Positions 1 to 8,187 of a DNA stretch of 40,563 nt are shown here, in pieces. Origin of the DNA: Deinococcus aerophilus (GTDB lineage: Bacteria; Deinococcota; Deinococci; Deinococcales; Deinococcaceae). Within the stretch, counting starts at the first letter, position 1; the number at the start of each line of letters is the position of its first letter. A model generated the notes under the pieces. The model was given only the letters and a program-made list of their open reading frames with translations. It had not been told where the DNA came from and did no database searches. The DNA is taken from positions 1 through 40,563 of the forward strand of contig NZ_BMOM01000025.1 in the NCBI RefSeq assembly GCF_014647075.1, read 5' to 3'. Made by a program: the position numbers and the translations under genes.

Positions 1-276
1 TCCCACCTGCCGAGTTCGCCGCCCGCTACACTGCCGCCCAGATGTGACTTGCCCCGCGGTCCGCTTGATTGGGTTCACTCCAGCTCATTGCTCCGCAAAT
101 GGCTGACGGCCGAACAGGAACAGGGCGATGCTGCTTTCCCTGGCCAGGGAAAGCAGCATCTGACTCCGGAACAACAAGAGATCCGACGGCTCCGCAAAGA
201 AAATGAAACCCTGCGCCAGGAGCGAGAAATTTTAAAAAAAGCCGCCGCCTTCTTTGCCCGGGAAACCACACGCTGA
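1..276 (+). pseudogene. IS3-family transposase orfA, C-terminal part
   Basis: The frame is open from the window edge to the TGA at 274-276. The C-terminal half is typical OrfA: a Leu-Leu-Arg-Lys-Trp segment, a Phe-Pro-Gly-Gln-Gly linker, then a leucine-zipper-like helix rich in Glu/Arg/Leu and the signature ILKKAAAFFARE. The first 20 or so codons do not resemble the expected N-terminal helix-turn-helix. Another frame reads Pro-Ala-Glu-Phe and then stops at 42-44, which suggests frame damage or a different upstream gene. A TTG at 49 could start a shortened protein. In intact elements OrfA binds the IS ends and partners with OrfB. Confidence 0.5.
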
Positions 277-309
277 GGTACCGTTTACCGTCCGCAGTAC
301 CGCCTGGAC

Positions 310-1125
310 GTGCTGTGTCGCGTGCTGGAGGTCTCGGTGAGTGGATACCGCAGTTGGCGAAGAAGGCCTGTCTCCAACCAACAGCAAGGGGATGCGCTGC
401 TGGAGCAGCGCATCCAAGAGATTCACCAGCGCCGCAAAGGGCGCTACGGAGCCCCGCGCATTCATGCCGAGCTGCGCGCGGAAGGTGTGCAGATTTCCAG
501 GAAGCGCGTCGCTCGCCTGATGCGTGCCGGAGGTCTGCGGGCTAGAGGCAAACGGCGCTGGGTGCGCACCACGGACAGTGTCCATTCTTTTTCGATCTGC
601 CCGAATCTCCTGGACCGTCAGCTCAACGTCCAGCAGCCTAACGAGGTCTGGGCTTCCGATCTCACGTTCGTTCCGACGAGAGAAGGCTGGCTGTACCTGG
701 CGGTGACCCTCGATCTGCATTCGCGCGCGGTGGTGGGCTATGCCATGGACGCTCAGATGCCTGCGGCTCTGCCGCTGGCTGCCCTCCAGATGGCCGTGCA
801 GCGTCACTGTCCAGCGCCTGGTCTGCTTCATCACAGCGATCGAGGAAGTCAATACGCCAGCCGGATTTTTCAGGAAGCATTGGCCCGCAAGCGGGCCAAA
901 GGAAGCATGAGTAGAAAGGGAGATTGCTGGGACAATGCTGTCGTGGAGAGCTTTTTCAGCTCCCTGAAAAGGGAGCTGTTCGAGGACAATATCTTCGAGA
1001 GCCGCACCGTTGCCCGACAGGCCATCTTCGAATACATCGAGGTCTTCTACAACCGACAGCGCCGTCACTCCACCCTGGGCTACTTGACGCCTCACGAGTT
1101 CGAACGCCAAGCTAAAGCCGCTTAA
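310..1125 (+). CDS. IS3-family transposase orfB (DDE integrase core)
   Basis: This is the catalytic subunit of an IS3 transposase, 271 residues from GTG 310. The integrase core is complete. The first Asp is in ASDLTF (about residue 117), the second Asp in HHSDRGSQY (about 178), and the Glu in DNAVVESFF (about 212). The C-terminal FYNRQRRHSTLGYLTP segment is standard for the family. The usual N-terminal stretch before VLCRVLEVS is disrupted by an in-frame stop at 274-276 and an apparent small deletion, so the GTG start is only the first available codon. Without a working OrfAB fusion, transposition is doubtful. The annotation as IS3 OrfB is secure. Confidence 0.85.
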   Translation: MLCRVLEVSVSGYRSWRRRPVSNQQQGDALLEQRIQEIHQRRKGRYGAPRIHAELRAEGVQISRKRVARLMRAGGLRARGKRRWVRTTDSVHSFSICPNLLDRQLNVQQPNEVWASDLTFVPTREGWLYLAVTLDLHSRAVVGYAMDAQMPAALPLAALQMAVQRHCPAPGLLHHSDRGSQYASRIFQEALARKRAKGSMSRKGDCWDNAVVESFFSSLKRELFEDNIFESRTVARQAIFEYIEVFYNRQRRHSTLGYLTPHEFERQAKAA

Positions 1126-1259
1126 CCTCAACTACGCAATAGCGGGGCAGCCCCATCGGTTCATGGTTCTCAATATCACCGGGGCAGTGTGGCAGCCATC
1201 GTGCCGGGCGTGGGACAGATTTGTGGAGTGCCCCTGTCGGGGGTGGGGCGCACGTTCAC

Positions 1260-1298
1260 GGGCGGCGGGCCGCCTGAGGTTCAGATGGCCCGCCGCCC
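1260..1298. terminator. strong hairpin downstream of rep gene
   Basis: A perfect 12-bp GC stem (1260-1271 pairing with 1287-1298) surrounds a 15-nt loop. It lies just past the stop codon of the minus-strand rep gene. There is no T-tract on either strand, so it is not a classical intrinsic terminator, but its position fits 3'-end formation or transcript protection. The loop contains CTGAGGTTC, which also appears in the loop of a second hairpin at 8161-8187. Confidence 0.5.
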
Positions 1299-1312
1299 CG
1301 TTCAGCAGACGG

Positions 1313-2611
1313 TTACGGCGACTCGCCCGTGGCCTGCGCCACGGCCGCGATCAGGTCTTCCTTTCCCCGCGCGGCCGCGGCCAGCCGTTCGACCGCCGCC
1401 GGTGACAGCGCCATGAGTTTCTCCAGCGCCTCGCCGTGGAGGGCGCGGCCCAGCTTGACCCGCAGGACGCTGCGGATCATGCCCAGCGATTCTTCCCGGC
1501 TGAGGGGCAGCAACATCGGCTGAGGTTCCGGGGCCGCCTTGCCCCTGGGCCGGGACGCCCGGGGCCCTGGCGTGGACACCGGGGGAGCGTACTTCTCGGG
1601 GTTCCGGACCGCGTCCACCATCGTCGCTCCCAGCGAGCGGGGCCTGAACCCCTCGGCCAGTCGGGCCCGCATCGCGCTGGCCGCCTCGCGGATGCGCTCG
1701 GGATGTTCGGTGACCAGGCTCTCGGCCACCGGGCGGGCGACCTGCATGTCGGTGAGCAGCTTCACCAGCTCGGGGTCGGCCTCGCCCTCGAAGGCGTAGG
1801 TGATGCGGGTGCCGTCGCCCGAGCCCTCATAGGCCACGTCGCGCAGGTACTTTGCCGCGATCAGGTGGGCGTGGGCCCCGTCGAGGGTCCGTTTGACGTT
1901 GTTGGACCGCTGGCCGCTCAGCCCGGTGGCCTCACGCCACGCGGCCATGATGACCGGCAGCTCGCGCGCAAGCGAGCCATCGTCCCCGACCCGGTGGGCC
2001 TGCAGCACCCGGTACAGGCTGCGCGCGGTGGGCTGTTTCAGGTCGCCCAGCAGCTCGGCGTCAAGAATCTGGTAGAAGCCCTCGCGAATCGACTGCGCGA
2101 AGTGGCGCGAGAAGGTCACGCGCAACGGAGCGCCCGCCTCGATGGTGCCGCCCTCTCCGCTGGCACTCAGGCTGGTGTCGCGCACCGAGATGCGGTCGAT
2201 CAGGCGGGTGGTCTCGGTGGTCCCCCGGTAGCGCCCCCCCGACGGCCGGGACACGCGCGTCAGCCAGCTCACTCCCTCCAGCCGCAGCAGGCTGTCGCGC
2301 AGCCGGCTGTAGGCGTTTCCCCGGGTGCCCATCGGGGTGAGCTTGAGCAGCGCGTAGGCCGTGCACTCCACCGTGTCATCGTCGGGACATCCCGCGTCGA
2401 AGAACAGGGTCTGCAGGGCGAGCAGCACGTCCGGATCCACCCCATGCGGCCGGCCGCGCGCAGCCATACCCTGCACGTAGAAATTGCGGTCGCCGATGCT
2501 GAACGTCGTTTCCCAGCTCTGGTCGTTTCCACCTTCGCGGTTGAGGATGCTGAACACCCCGGAACGCGCCAGGGTGAGCTCATTGATCAACGATTCGCTG
2601 CCCTGGTGCAT
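1313..2611 (-). CDS. repA: RepA-type plasmid replication initiator
   Basis: This 432-residue protein resembles the replication initiator protein A (RPA) family of Deinococcus-type plasmids. Its probable role is to bind the iterons that lie directly upstream and open the origin. The N-terminal half contains the hallmark RPHGVDPDVLLAL segment (about residues 54-66) and a winged-helix-like region with YSRLRDSLLRLEGV. The C-terminal third is Ala/Arg/Glu-rich and probably helical. The ATG at 2609-2611 is preceded by TATAAT 8 nt upstream, which suggests a leaderless mRNA and fixes the start. Two further genes in the window (5314-6522 and 18020-19186) share the HG-D-VLLAL region. This one is the best candidate for the active initiator because of the canonical iterons next to it. 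Confidence 0.85.
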   Translation of the reverse strand: MHQGSESLINELTLARSGVFSILNREGGNDQSWETTFSIGDRNFYVQGMAARGRPHGVDPDVLLALQTLFFDAGCPDDDTVECTAYALLKLTPMGTRGNAYSRLRDSLLRLEGVSWLTRVSRPSGGRYRGTTETTRLIDRISVRDTSLSASGEGGTIEAGAPLRVTFSRHFAQSIREGFYQILDAELLGDLKQPTARSLYRVLQAHRVGDDGSLARELPVIMAAWREATGLSGQRSNNVKRTLDGAHAHLIAAKYLRDVAYEGSGDGTRITYAFEGEADPELVKLLTDMQVARPVAESLVTEHPERIREAASAMRARLAEGFRPRSLGATMVDAVRNPEKYAPPVSTPGPRASRPRGKAAPEPQPMLLPLSREESLGMIRSVLRVKLGRALHGEALEKLMALSPAAVERLAAAARGKEDLIAAVAQATGESP

Positions 2612-2617
2612 GATTGA

Positions 2618-2660
2618 TGATTATAGTGATTTAAAAGATATAAAAAAAGATTGATTGCAT
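2618..2660. other. AT-rich stretch between repA and iterons
   Basis: About 40 bp of mostly A and T lies within an otherwise GC-rich sequence, between the initiator gene and the iteron block. AT-rich segments beside iterons usually act as the DNA unwinding element. It also carries the repA promoter. Confidence 0.45.
2620..2625 (-). promoter_or_regulatory. -10 box of repA, leaderless type
   Basis: TATAAT on the minus strand ends 8 nt before the repA ATG. Transcription would begin at or next to the start codon, as is common for leaderless genes in Deinococcus. No convincing -35 hexamer was seen: the 17-bp spacing falls on a T-run. Confidence 0.5.
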
Positions 2661-2712
2661 CATCAAGGAACCGCTGCGGACCTGCGCTGGGTGCGGGTTT
2701 GCAGCCCCTATT

Positions 2713-3006
2713 GACTCAAAGGTAGCGTGCTTTCTGGCCCGTTTCGACTCAAAGGTAGCGTGCTTTTCGCCCCCTCTTGACTCAAAGGTAGCGAGGGTTC
2801 GACTCAAAGGTAGCGTGCTTTTCTGCCCCTGAAAACTCAAAGGTAGCGACAGGCCCGGGGGCCCCGTGACTCAAAGGTAGCGTGCCCGGTTCCGTGATCG
2901 GCCGGGCCTTTGACTCAAAGGTAGCGATAGTCATGATCTGCTGTCTGGCACGGGAAATATCGCCCCCTGACTCAAAGGTAGCGATGGCTCTGACTCAAAG
3001 GTAGCG
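2713..3006 (+). repeat. oriV: nine direct iterons (plasmid origin)
   Basis: Nine copies of a 15-mer, GACTCAAAGGTAGCG, lie in one orientation, starting at 2713, 2746, 2779, 2801, 2834, 2868, 2912, 2969 and 2992. Eight are perfect; the one at 2834 begins AA instead of GA. Several are followed by TGCTTT. Start-to-start distances are 33, 33, 22, 33, 34, 44, 57 and 23 bp, close to multiples of 11, so most bind on one face of the helix. The block sits directly upstream of repA and is the expected binding array for its product, with roles in initiation, copy-number control and repA autoregulation. Confidence 0.9.
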
Positions 3007-3129
3007 ATACCATGGTGCCGCTGGGGAAGAGACGGAGAAACCTTGGGCTGGAAGGTGGGTTCATATGGACTCGCGTGATCTGAGGATCGCCGGCCGGGGT
3101 GGCCATGACCGGTCGCGCTCGCCCCGCTG

Positions 3130-3290
3130 TGGGGGCGCGGGCATAACCTGGATCAGCCGTTGACCCTGCCCAATGGTGGAGCGCGGCGGCTCACGCTGCG
3201 CGTCTCCGGTGAAATCGGCAAGGACTCCTTGACCCGGCACCTGATTCTCCAGGTTGACCACTTGCAGTTCACCGACCTGATCGCCATGCG
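3130..3290 (+). pseudogene. possible protein fragment, unrecognised
   Basis: Between the iterons and the next promoter, one plus-strand frame reads like real protein for about 50 residues. It includes TLPNGGARRLTLRVSGEIG and LILQVDHLQFTDL, with no proper start and no continuation on either side. The family is not recognised. It may be the remnant of a gene cut when the neighbouring gene was inserted, or chance coding potential. The rest of 3007-3409 shows nothing else. Confidence 0.2.
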
Positions 3291-3409
3291 CAAACCAGAG
3301 CGGAGCGGAAGCCGGGCACCACTGAGGCGTCGCTCCCGGGGAGGCGGATCCGGAGAGAAGCACACAGACGGAGGCGGCTCAGAGAGATCAGGGGCGGGGT
3401 GACGGCCGC

Positions 3410-3438
3410 TTGACACCCTGCAGGCTTCACCCTACCTT
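3410..3438 (+). promoter_or_regulatory. sigma70-type promoter of the substrate-binding protein gene
   Basis: A perfect TTGACA at 3410-3415 is followed by 17 bp and TACCTT at 3433-3438. Transcription should start near 3445, leaving a leader of about 85 nt that carries a GGAGG at 3519-3523, 7 nt before the GTG start. Confidence 0.7.
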
Positions 3439-3530
3439 TAACCCACACCCTTTTTTCTCACCTGCCCATCTCTTCCTGTGCCCCACCGCATACGGGTGCT
3501 GGCCCAGGTCCAGATTCTGGAGGATTCACC

Positions 3531-5117
3531 GTGAAGAAGGCACTTCTGAGCACCCTGCTCGCCACCTCGGCCCTCCTGTCTTCCGCCGGTGCCGCCACGC
3601 TGGTCTTCGGCGGCAACGGCGAACCCATCAGCCTGGAACCGGCCAACGTCACCGACGGCATCAGCATTCTGGTGCAGCTCCAGATCTACGACACCCTGGT
3701 GGGGTTCAAGAAGGGCACCACCGACCTCGTGCCGGCCCTGGCCACCTCATGGGTGCCCAACGCCAATTCGACGGCCTGGACCTTCAAGCTGCGCCCGGGC
3801 GTGAAGTTCCATGACGGCACCCCGGTCAACGCCGACGCCATCGTGTTCAACCTCAGCCGCTGGTGGGACAAGAGCCACCCCTACGGCTTCCGCGACCAGG
3901 GCCGCACCTTCGAGATCATCGGCGACCTGCTCGGCGGCTTCAAGGGTGACCCCACCGCCGTCATCAAGAACATCGTCAAGGTGGATAACCTGACCGTACG
4001 GGTAGACCTGAACAAGTCCAGTACCGTGTTGCCGCAGGTGCTCGCCGCCGGCTACTTTGGCATCGCGTCCCCCACCGCCATCAAGAAGGAGGGCGCCAAG
4101 TACGGCACGCCCGCGAGCAAGCCCGTCGGCTCGGGCCCCTTCATCTTCCAGAGCTGGCGCACCGGTGACCGCGTGATCCTGGCCCCCAACAAGACGTACT
4201 GGGGCGAGAAGCCCAAGGTGGACCAGCTGGTCATCCGGAATATCAAAGACCCGTCGCAGCGCCTGAATGAAGTGAAAGCAGGGACCATTGACTTCGCGAG
4301 TGATCTGACCCCGGACAGCCTCAAGAGCATCCAGGCCGACAAGAATCTGGTGGCGATCAAGCGCCCCAGCTTCAACGTGGGCTTCGTCAGCATGAACAAC
4401 AACAACCAGTACCTGAAAAACCAGAAGGTGCGTCAGGCCGTCTCCATGGCGATCAACACCAAAGCCATTGCGGGTGCGTTCTGGAATGGGCTCGCGGTCA
4501 GCGATGCCAGCTTCGTGCCGCCGGTCCTGGCCTGGGCCAACAGCAGCAAGGTGCCGGCCGACTACAAGTTTGACCCGGCCGCCGCCAAGAAGATGCTCGC
4601 CGAGGCCGGCTACCCCAACGGCTTCTCGATCGACCTGTGGTACATGCCGGTCAGCCGTCCGTACTTCCCCAACCCCAAACCCATCGCCGAGGCGATCGCC
4701 GCCGACCTCTCGGCCATCGGCATCAAGGTCAACCTCAAGACCGAGGACTGGGCCAAGTACCTGGAGGACCGCAACGCCACCCCCGGCTTCGACATGTACA
4801 TGATCGGCTGGATCGGCGACTACGGCGACCCGGACAACTTCTACGGTGCGTACTACGGCGAGAACGGCAGCAGCGACATCGGCTGGAACCCGCCCGAGTT
4901 GCAGAAGCTGCTGGAACAGGGCCGCGCCGCGACCACCCAGGCGGCCAAGGCCAAGATCTACAGCCAGATTCACGAGATGACCTACAACGCGGCGTACCGC
5001 GTGCCGATCGCCCACAGCCAGCCGCTCGCGGTCGCCCAGACCTACGTCAAGGGCTGGACCCCCAGCCCGCTGGGCATCGAGTCCTTCAACACCATCAGCA
5101 TCGCCGGCAAGAAGTAA
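3531..5117 (+). CDS. ABC transporter substrate-binding protein, family 5 (peptide/nickel type)
   Basis: This is an extracytoplasmic solute receptor of 528 residues, the usual length for SBP_bac_5 (DppA/OppA-like) proteins. It should bind oligopeptides or similar ligands and hand them to a membrane permease. A Sec signal peptide (KK at 3-4, hydrophobic core, AGA cleavage region near residue 21) is followed by LEPANVTDGISIL, then WTFKLRPGVKFHDGTPV (about residues 83-99) and GSGPFIF (about 202-208), all family hallmarks. The GTG start is supported by GGAGG 7 nt upstream and an upstream TTGACA promoter. No permease or ATPase genes are adjacent, so it is an orphan here and must work with a transporter encoded elsewhere. 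The ligand cannot be predicted. Confidence 0.93.
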   Translation: MKKALLSTLLATSALLSSAGAATLVFGGNGEPISLEPANVTDGISILVQLQIYDTLVGFKKGTTDLVPALATSWVPNANSTAWTFKLRPGVKFHDGTPVNADAIVFNLSRWWDKSHPYGFRDQGRTFEIIGDLLGGFKGDPTAVIKNIVKVDNLTVRVDLNKSSTVLPQVLAAGYFGIASPTAIKKEGAKYGTPASKPVGSGPFIFQSWRTGDRVILAPNKTYWGEKPKVDQLVIRNIKDPSQRLNEVKAGTIDFASDLTPDSLKSIQADKNLVAIKRPSFNVGFVSMNNNNQYLKNQKVRQAVSMAINTKAIAGAFWNGLAVSDASFVPPVLAWANSSKVPADYKFDPAAAKKMLAEAGYPNGFSIDLWYMPVSRPYFPNPKPIAEAIAADLSAIGIKVNLKTEDWAKYLEDRNATPGFDMYMIGWIGDYGDPDNFYGAYYGENGSSDIGWNPPELQKLLEQGRAATTQAAKAKIYSQIHEMTYNAAYRVPIAHSQPLAVAQTYVKGWTPSPLGIESFNTISIAGKK

Positions 5118-5313
5118 CCGCGACAACATGGAGGATCAGGGTCAACTGATCGTCTCCGAGCGACGTCAATCCTGATCACCAGCATCCAGTACGGTGCTGA
5201 GCGGAAGCGCGAGACGTCCGCAGGCGGCTGAATTCCCGCCGAGGGAACTGTGGTGTGGGCAGGTCGGGTCGCCGAGAGGGAACGGCCGGGCCACGCCACC
5301 CGGGCGGGAGCCG

Positions 5314-6522
5314 TCAGGTGCTGGCTCCGGACGGCGCGGCTTCGAAGTCGTACCTGCAGTGGAGGTCGACCGCGTTCACCTGCTCGCCGTTGTCGAGGAC
5401 GTACCGGCTTCCCTCGACCGAGCGGATCATGACGAGCGCCCGGGTTTTCTTGTGCCGCCACAGGGCGCTGGGCCGCAGGCGACCCTCGGCGGCGACGGGC
5501 ATGTCGCCCGCGGTGGCCGGGCGCCCCGCGTTCCTGACCTCGGGTGCCCGGCCGGGAAGCGGCGCGCCGTTCAGTGCCGGACTGACGGGCGGCCGGCTGT
5601 GGACGTCGTACTTGTCGGGGTGGTGCAGGACGTCGGCGAGCAGCGCCGTCCACCGCCGGACCGGGCGCCCGCGGCGTTCGCCGTCCTGCCGGACCTCGCG
5701 CGCGCGCGCCAGACACGGCCGCACCTGCTCGCCCAGCGTGCGGGCGAACGTCGCGGCGCTGCCGCGGCTCAGTCCCTCGCCCCGCAGCAGCGCCACCAGC
5801 CCGGCGTCGGGGCCCACGTCGGTGATCACCAGTTGCCGGCCCGTGATCTGCACTCCGCCGACGTGGCCCGCGGTCTGGAGCGCGACCGCCAGGGTGAGCA
5901 GGGAGCGCCGCGCGTTGTCGCTCCGGCCCGGCAACCCGAGCAGCGCGCAGGTGGCGGCCACCGGCAGCCGCCATCCGGTCTCGCCGTCCATGCCGGGCAC
6001 GCGGCCCAGGGTCTTCAGGACCCCGTACAGGGCCAGAGCGCCGTTCGGGACGTCCGCCCGGCGCGCGGGACGCGCCCGGGCCCCGCGCAGCTGAGCGGCG
6101 AGGTCAGGGCCCAGCTCGACGTGCAACTCACCGTCCGGGGCCTGGCCCGCCCAGGACACCAGCGTGAACGCCGGGGGCAGGCCCAGCGCCGAGGGAGCCC
6201 GGGTCACGGTGTAGCGCGCGGCCGCCAGGCGGTCCAGGGCAGCGAACAGCGCGGCGTGCTGGCGGCCACCCGCCCCGAACTGCGCGGCCCGCAGCAGCGT
6301 GGGAACGCCCAGGCGCACCTGCCCGTCGTCGGCGGCGTGGGCGAGCAGGGCGAGCAGCACGCGCAGGTCGGCGCCGTGGGGCAGGCTCAGGGGACTGGCG
6401 GCGGTGTAGGCGAGCGAGACCCGGCCGAGGACCACGTCGACGCTCCGGAAGGTGGGGGCGCTGGAGCGGGCCGCGCCCACCGGCGCGAGCGACATCAGGG
6501 GAAGCACGTGATCGACCTGCAT
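5314..6522 (-). CDS. Rep-like protein 2 (paralogue of the RepA-type initiators)
   Basis: This 402-residue protein starts at the ATG at 6520-6522. The open frame extends further upstream, but that part is low-complexity and overlaps AT-rich repeats. It shares with the protein at 18020-19186 the order VDVVLGRVSLAY, LPHGADLRVLLAL, GGRQHAALFAALDRL, NGALALYGVL, LLGLPGRSDNARR and the C-terminal DVLHHPDKY. The HG-D-VLLAL segment is also in the RepA at 1313-2611. This suggests a divergent plasmid initiator or a Rep-derived DNA-binding protein. Repeats of two kinds lie upstream (6577-6612 and 6670-6875), which supports an origin function, but this is inference. Confidence 0.7.
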   Translation of the reverse strand: MQVDHVLPLMSLAPVGAARSSAPTFRSVDVVLGRVSLAYTAASPLSLPHGADLRVLLALLAHAADDGQVRLGVPTLLRAAQFGAGGRQHAALFAALDRLAAARYTVTRAPSALGLPPAFTLVSWAGQAPDGELHVELGPDLAAQLRGARARPARRADVPNGALALYGVLKTLGRVPGMDGETGWRLPVAATCALLGLPGRSDNARRSLLTLAVALQTAGHVGGVQITGRQLVITDVGPDAGLVALLRGEGLSRGSAATFARTLGEQVRPCLARAREVRQDGERRGRPVRRWTALLADVLHHPDKYDVHSRPPVSPALNGAPLPGRAPEVRNAGRPATAGDMPVAAEGRLRPSALWRHKKTRALVMIRSVEGSRYVLDNGEQVNAVDLHCRYDFEAAPSGAST

Positions 6523-6576
6523 ACCGTCATCCTGGCAGGGGGGGGAAAGAGGCCTTTTTTCTGGGCTGTGTCTTTG

Positions 6577-6612
6577 TCTTTTAAAAGAAAGACAGACAAG
6601 AAAACAGACAAG
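6577..6612. repeat. AT-rich palindrome and direct repeats upstream of Rep-like gene 2
   Basis: A 12-bp palindrome, TCTTTTAAAAGA (6577-6588), is followed by two direct copies of ACAGACAAG (6592-6600 and 6604-6612). They lie 55-90 bp before the Rep-like start codon in an AT-rich island within GC-rich DNA. They may serve as operator, promoter or unwinding element. Confidence 0.45.
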
Positions 6613-6669
6613 GGTCGAGGACGGCATGGGGAAAAGGCTGTTCCGGACGACGTTTTGGTGATGTTCAGC

Positions 6670-6875
6670 CCTCATCCGAGACGCGGCGCTCCTCACGGCT
6701 CCAGGGCGCGGCTCCTGAACCGACCCATGTCTGTCCTCCGGATTGCCGCGGGGGCCCCCGGGACCTCCTCATTGGAGACGGCCGCGGCCGCCCGGGGCAA
6801 CATGCGCGGTGGACGCGGTCCAGGCTGCACGCTCCTCATCGGAGACACGGCGGACTCCTCAAGCGAGACACGGAG
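6670..6875 (+). repeat. four degenerate iteron-like repeats
   Basis: Copies of a motif near CCTCATCGGAGACACGGC begin at 6670, 6767, 6834 and 6857, all in one orientation. The middle five bases GAGAC are invariant. Spacings of 97, 67 and 23 bp are near multiples of 11. Position and spacing resemble binding sites for the Rep-like protein encoded just downstream on the minus strand. Confidence 0.45.
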
Positions 6876-7007
6876 TGCGTCGGCCTGCCCGGGCGGTGGG
6901 TTCGCGGTCCAGCGGCCCGAACTTGGGAAGTCGTGGCCGTGGATGCGGGAACGGACGGCCACCGGGGAAGGGGAGAGGTGGGTTCACCGAACACCCCGGT
7001 GCGCGGG

Positions 7008-7148
7008 CCTCATGATCAGAACAGTCCTGGGCAGCGCGTTCGTGGAACTTCCACCATCAATGTCGACACACACGTGCTTCAGGCCCATCACTGTGGGCTG
7101 GGTTTCCGTTCATGCGGACATAGAGTGCGCACGCGGATGTCTGGGGCC
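7008..7148 (+). repeat. copy A of a diverged 141-bp duplication
   Basis: This stretch aligns without gaps to 8799-8939. The first 26 bases are identical, as are GTGGGCTGGGTTTCCGT and ATGCGGACAT further on; the rest is about three quarters identical by eye. Two reading frames stay open in both copies and neither matches a family I know. The two copies flank the unknown gene at 7408-8145 and the tandem repeats at 8526-8645. Confidence 0.6.
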
Positions 7149-7299
7149 GGCCGGTACCCCCTGGGCACCGGAAGCCGGCTGCGGGCGGCACACCTCAGGA
7201 CAGGGCCGCCGGCCGTGTGCCGCGGGGACTTTTCACGCTCCACGGGGAGGAAGCCGCACCGGTGCGGGCGCGGCGCCTTCACGCGGCGAAGGGGGCCGT

Positions 7300-7313
7300 T
7301 CAAGACGTCTTGA
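7300..7313. promoter_or_regulatory. palindrome sharing its core with the 34-bp palindrome
   Basis: TCAAGACGTCTTGA is a perfect 14-bp palindrome about 95 bp before the gene at 7408. Its 12-bp core CAAGACGTCTTG recurs at the centre of the 34-bp palindrome at 19142-19175. It may be a dimer binding site. Confidence 0.4.
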
Positions 7314-7407
7314 TCTGCGGAGCTGGGGCGCTGACCGTTTCGCGTGAACCCCCCCATGCCAGTGTGCTGTGTGGGGGTCAGACCCGCGCTGACCCCGAGG
7401 AGGATCT

Positions 7408-8145
7408 ATGGAAAACGACGTTCCCCGGTGCGCCCCCCCGGGTCTCTCGATTCTCGGCCGGCTGCTGGCCGAGGTCTCCACGCCGCCGGTGGCGCTGCTC
7501 GCTCCCGGTGCCGAGGTCTCCAGCCGCACCGAGCATCTGGCCGTGTACGGCCTCGACGCGCAGCGCTACGCCATCACCCGGCGGGAGTACGTGGACGGCC
7601 AGGAGCAGGCCTGTACCGTGCACCTCTATCAGGACGCCGACCGGGTGCGGCAGGCGCTGCTTGGCAGCCCGCTGGAACGCGCCCTGTGCCGCCTGTCTCC
7701 GTTGCATGTCGTGGAGGATTACCGCATCGCTGAACTGGAGGACAGCGTCGCAGACGTTCGGTGTTCTACCTGGTCGGCCGTCCTGTACGGTCAGGCGCTT
7801 CCATACGAGGAGCCCGACCAGAGACACAACGACTGGGGGTACGGCCGCGACTGGGAAGGGGTCATGCTTGGAGGCAAGGCGCCGGAAGACTTCTTCTCAC
7901 TCCAGGAGTTGCGCAGACACCTCGAGGAAGTGCTCGGGACGCCCGGTGCATCCTGTGAAAGGTCTGCCTATTCTCCCGGTTCCTGCGAGGAATTTGAAGA
8001 CGAGCTGAAGTACTACCAGGAAATCCGGGAGTTCGACGAGTGCATGGGTGAGTGTGCACGCGTCTGGTGGCATTGGCAGCAGCAGGAGGCCCTGCGGTTG
8101 ATCTGGACCCTGAGGCTCGCCGGTCCGGCTCCCGCCCGGCGCTGA
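7408..8145 (+). CDS. hypothetical protein, 245 residues
   Basis: I do not recognise a family. The start is well supported: ATG at 7408 with GAGGAGGA about 5 nt upstream. The protein looks soluble and acidic, without a signal peptide or membrane segment. It has a region reading HLAVYGLDAQRYAITRREY near residues 46-64 and an acidic, aromatic C-terminal part with EEFEDELKYYQEIREFDE and WWHWQQQEALRLIW. Codon use has strong GC at third positions, so it is a genuine gene. It stands alone between two copies of a diverged repeat and is followed by a hairpin at 8161-8187. Its role may relate to the replication modules around it, but nothing in the sequence shows this. Confidence 0.75.
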   Translation: MENDVPRCAPPGLSILGRLLAEVSTPPVALLAPGAEVSSRTEHLAVYGLDAQRYAITRREYVDGQEQACTVHLYQDADRVRQALLGSPLERALCRLSPLHVVEDYRIAELEDSVADVRCSTWSAVLYGQALPYEEPDQRHNDWGYGRDWEGVMLGGKAPEDFFSLQELRRHLEEVLGTPGASCERSAYSPGSCEEFEDELKYYQEIREFDECMGECARVWWHWQQQEALRLIWTLRLAGPAPARR

Positions 8146-8160
8146 GCGGGCGGCACGGGG

Positions 8161-8187
8161 TGGGCGGCGGCTGAGGTTCGCCGCCCA
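8161..8187. terminator. hairpin after the 245-residue gene
   Basis: A perfect 9-bp stem (8161-8169 with 8179-8187) and a 9-nt loop begin 16 nt after the stop codon. No T-run follows. The element carries CTGAGGTTC, as does the hairpin behind repA at 1260-1298. Confidence 0.45.

Larger units (their letters stand above)
1..1125 (+). mobile_element. IS3-family insertion sequence, left end outside window, damaged
   Basis: The element consists of an orfA remnant and an orfB transposase in the usual IS3 order. A run of seven A residues at 234-240, just before the end of orfA, is the kind of slippery site IS3 elements use for -1 frameshifting. However, orfB (from 310) is here in the same frame as orfA and is separated from it by the TGA at 274-276. 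In the -1 frame the bases after 275 read Arg-Tyr-Arg, a typical orfB beginning, before the frame is lost near 285-290. A small deletion there is the simplest explanation. Terminal inverted repeats were not identified. The element is probably inactive, and it lies downstream of the rep gene, which is transcribed towards it. Confidence 0.75.

Noticed and set aside
232..1131. Minus-strand open frame opposite the IS3 transposase
   Set aside because: The plus strand encodes an unmistakable DDE integrase core.
2631..2840. Small 69-residue frame across the iterons
   Set aside because: Its repeated ATFES peptide is only the translation of the iteron repeat; no start site or family.
3747..5129. Minus-strand open frame opposite the substrate-binding protein
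   Set aside because: Shadow of a certain gene with promoter, ribosome-binding site and signal peptide on plus.
6523..6696. N-terminal extension of Rep-like protein 2
   Set aside because: The extension crosses AT-rich repeats and a palindrome, has no similarity to the paralogue, and the internal ATG at 6522 fits better.
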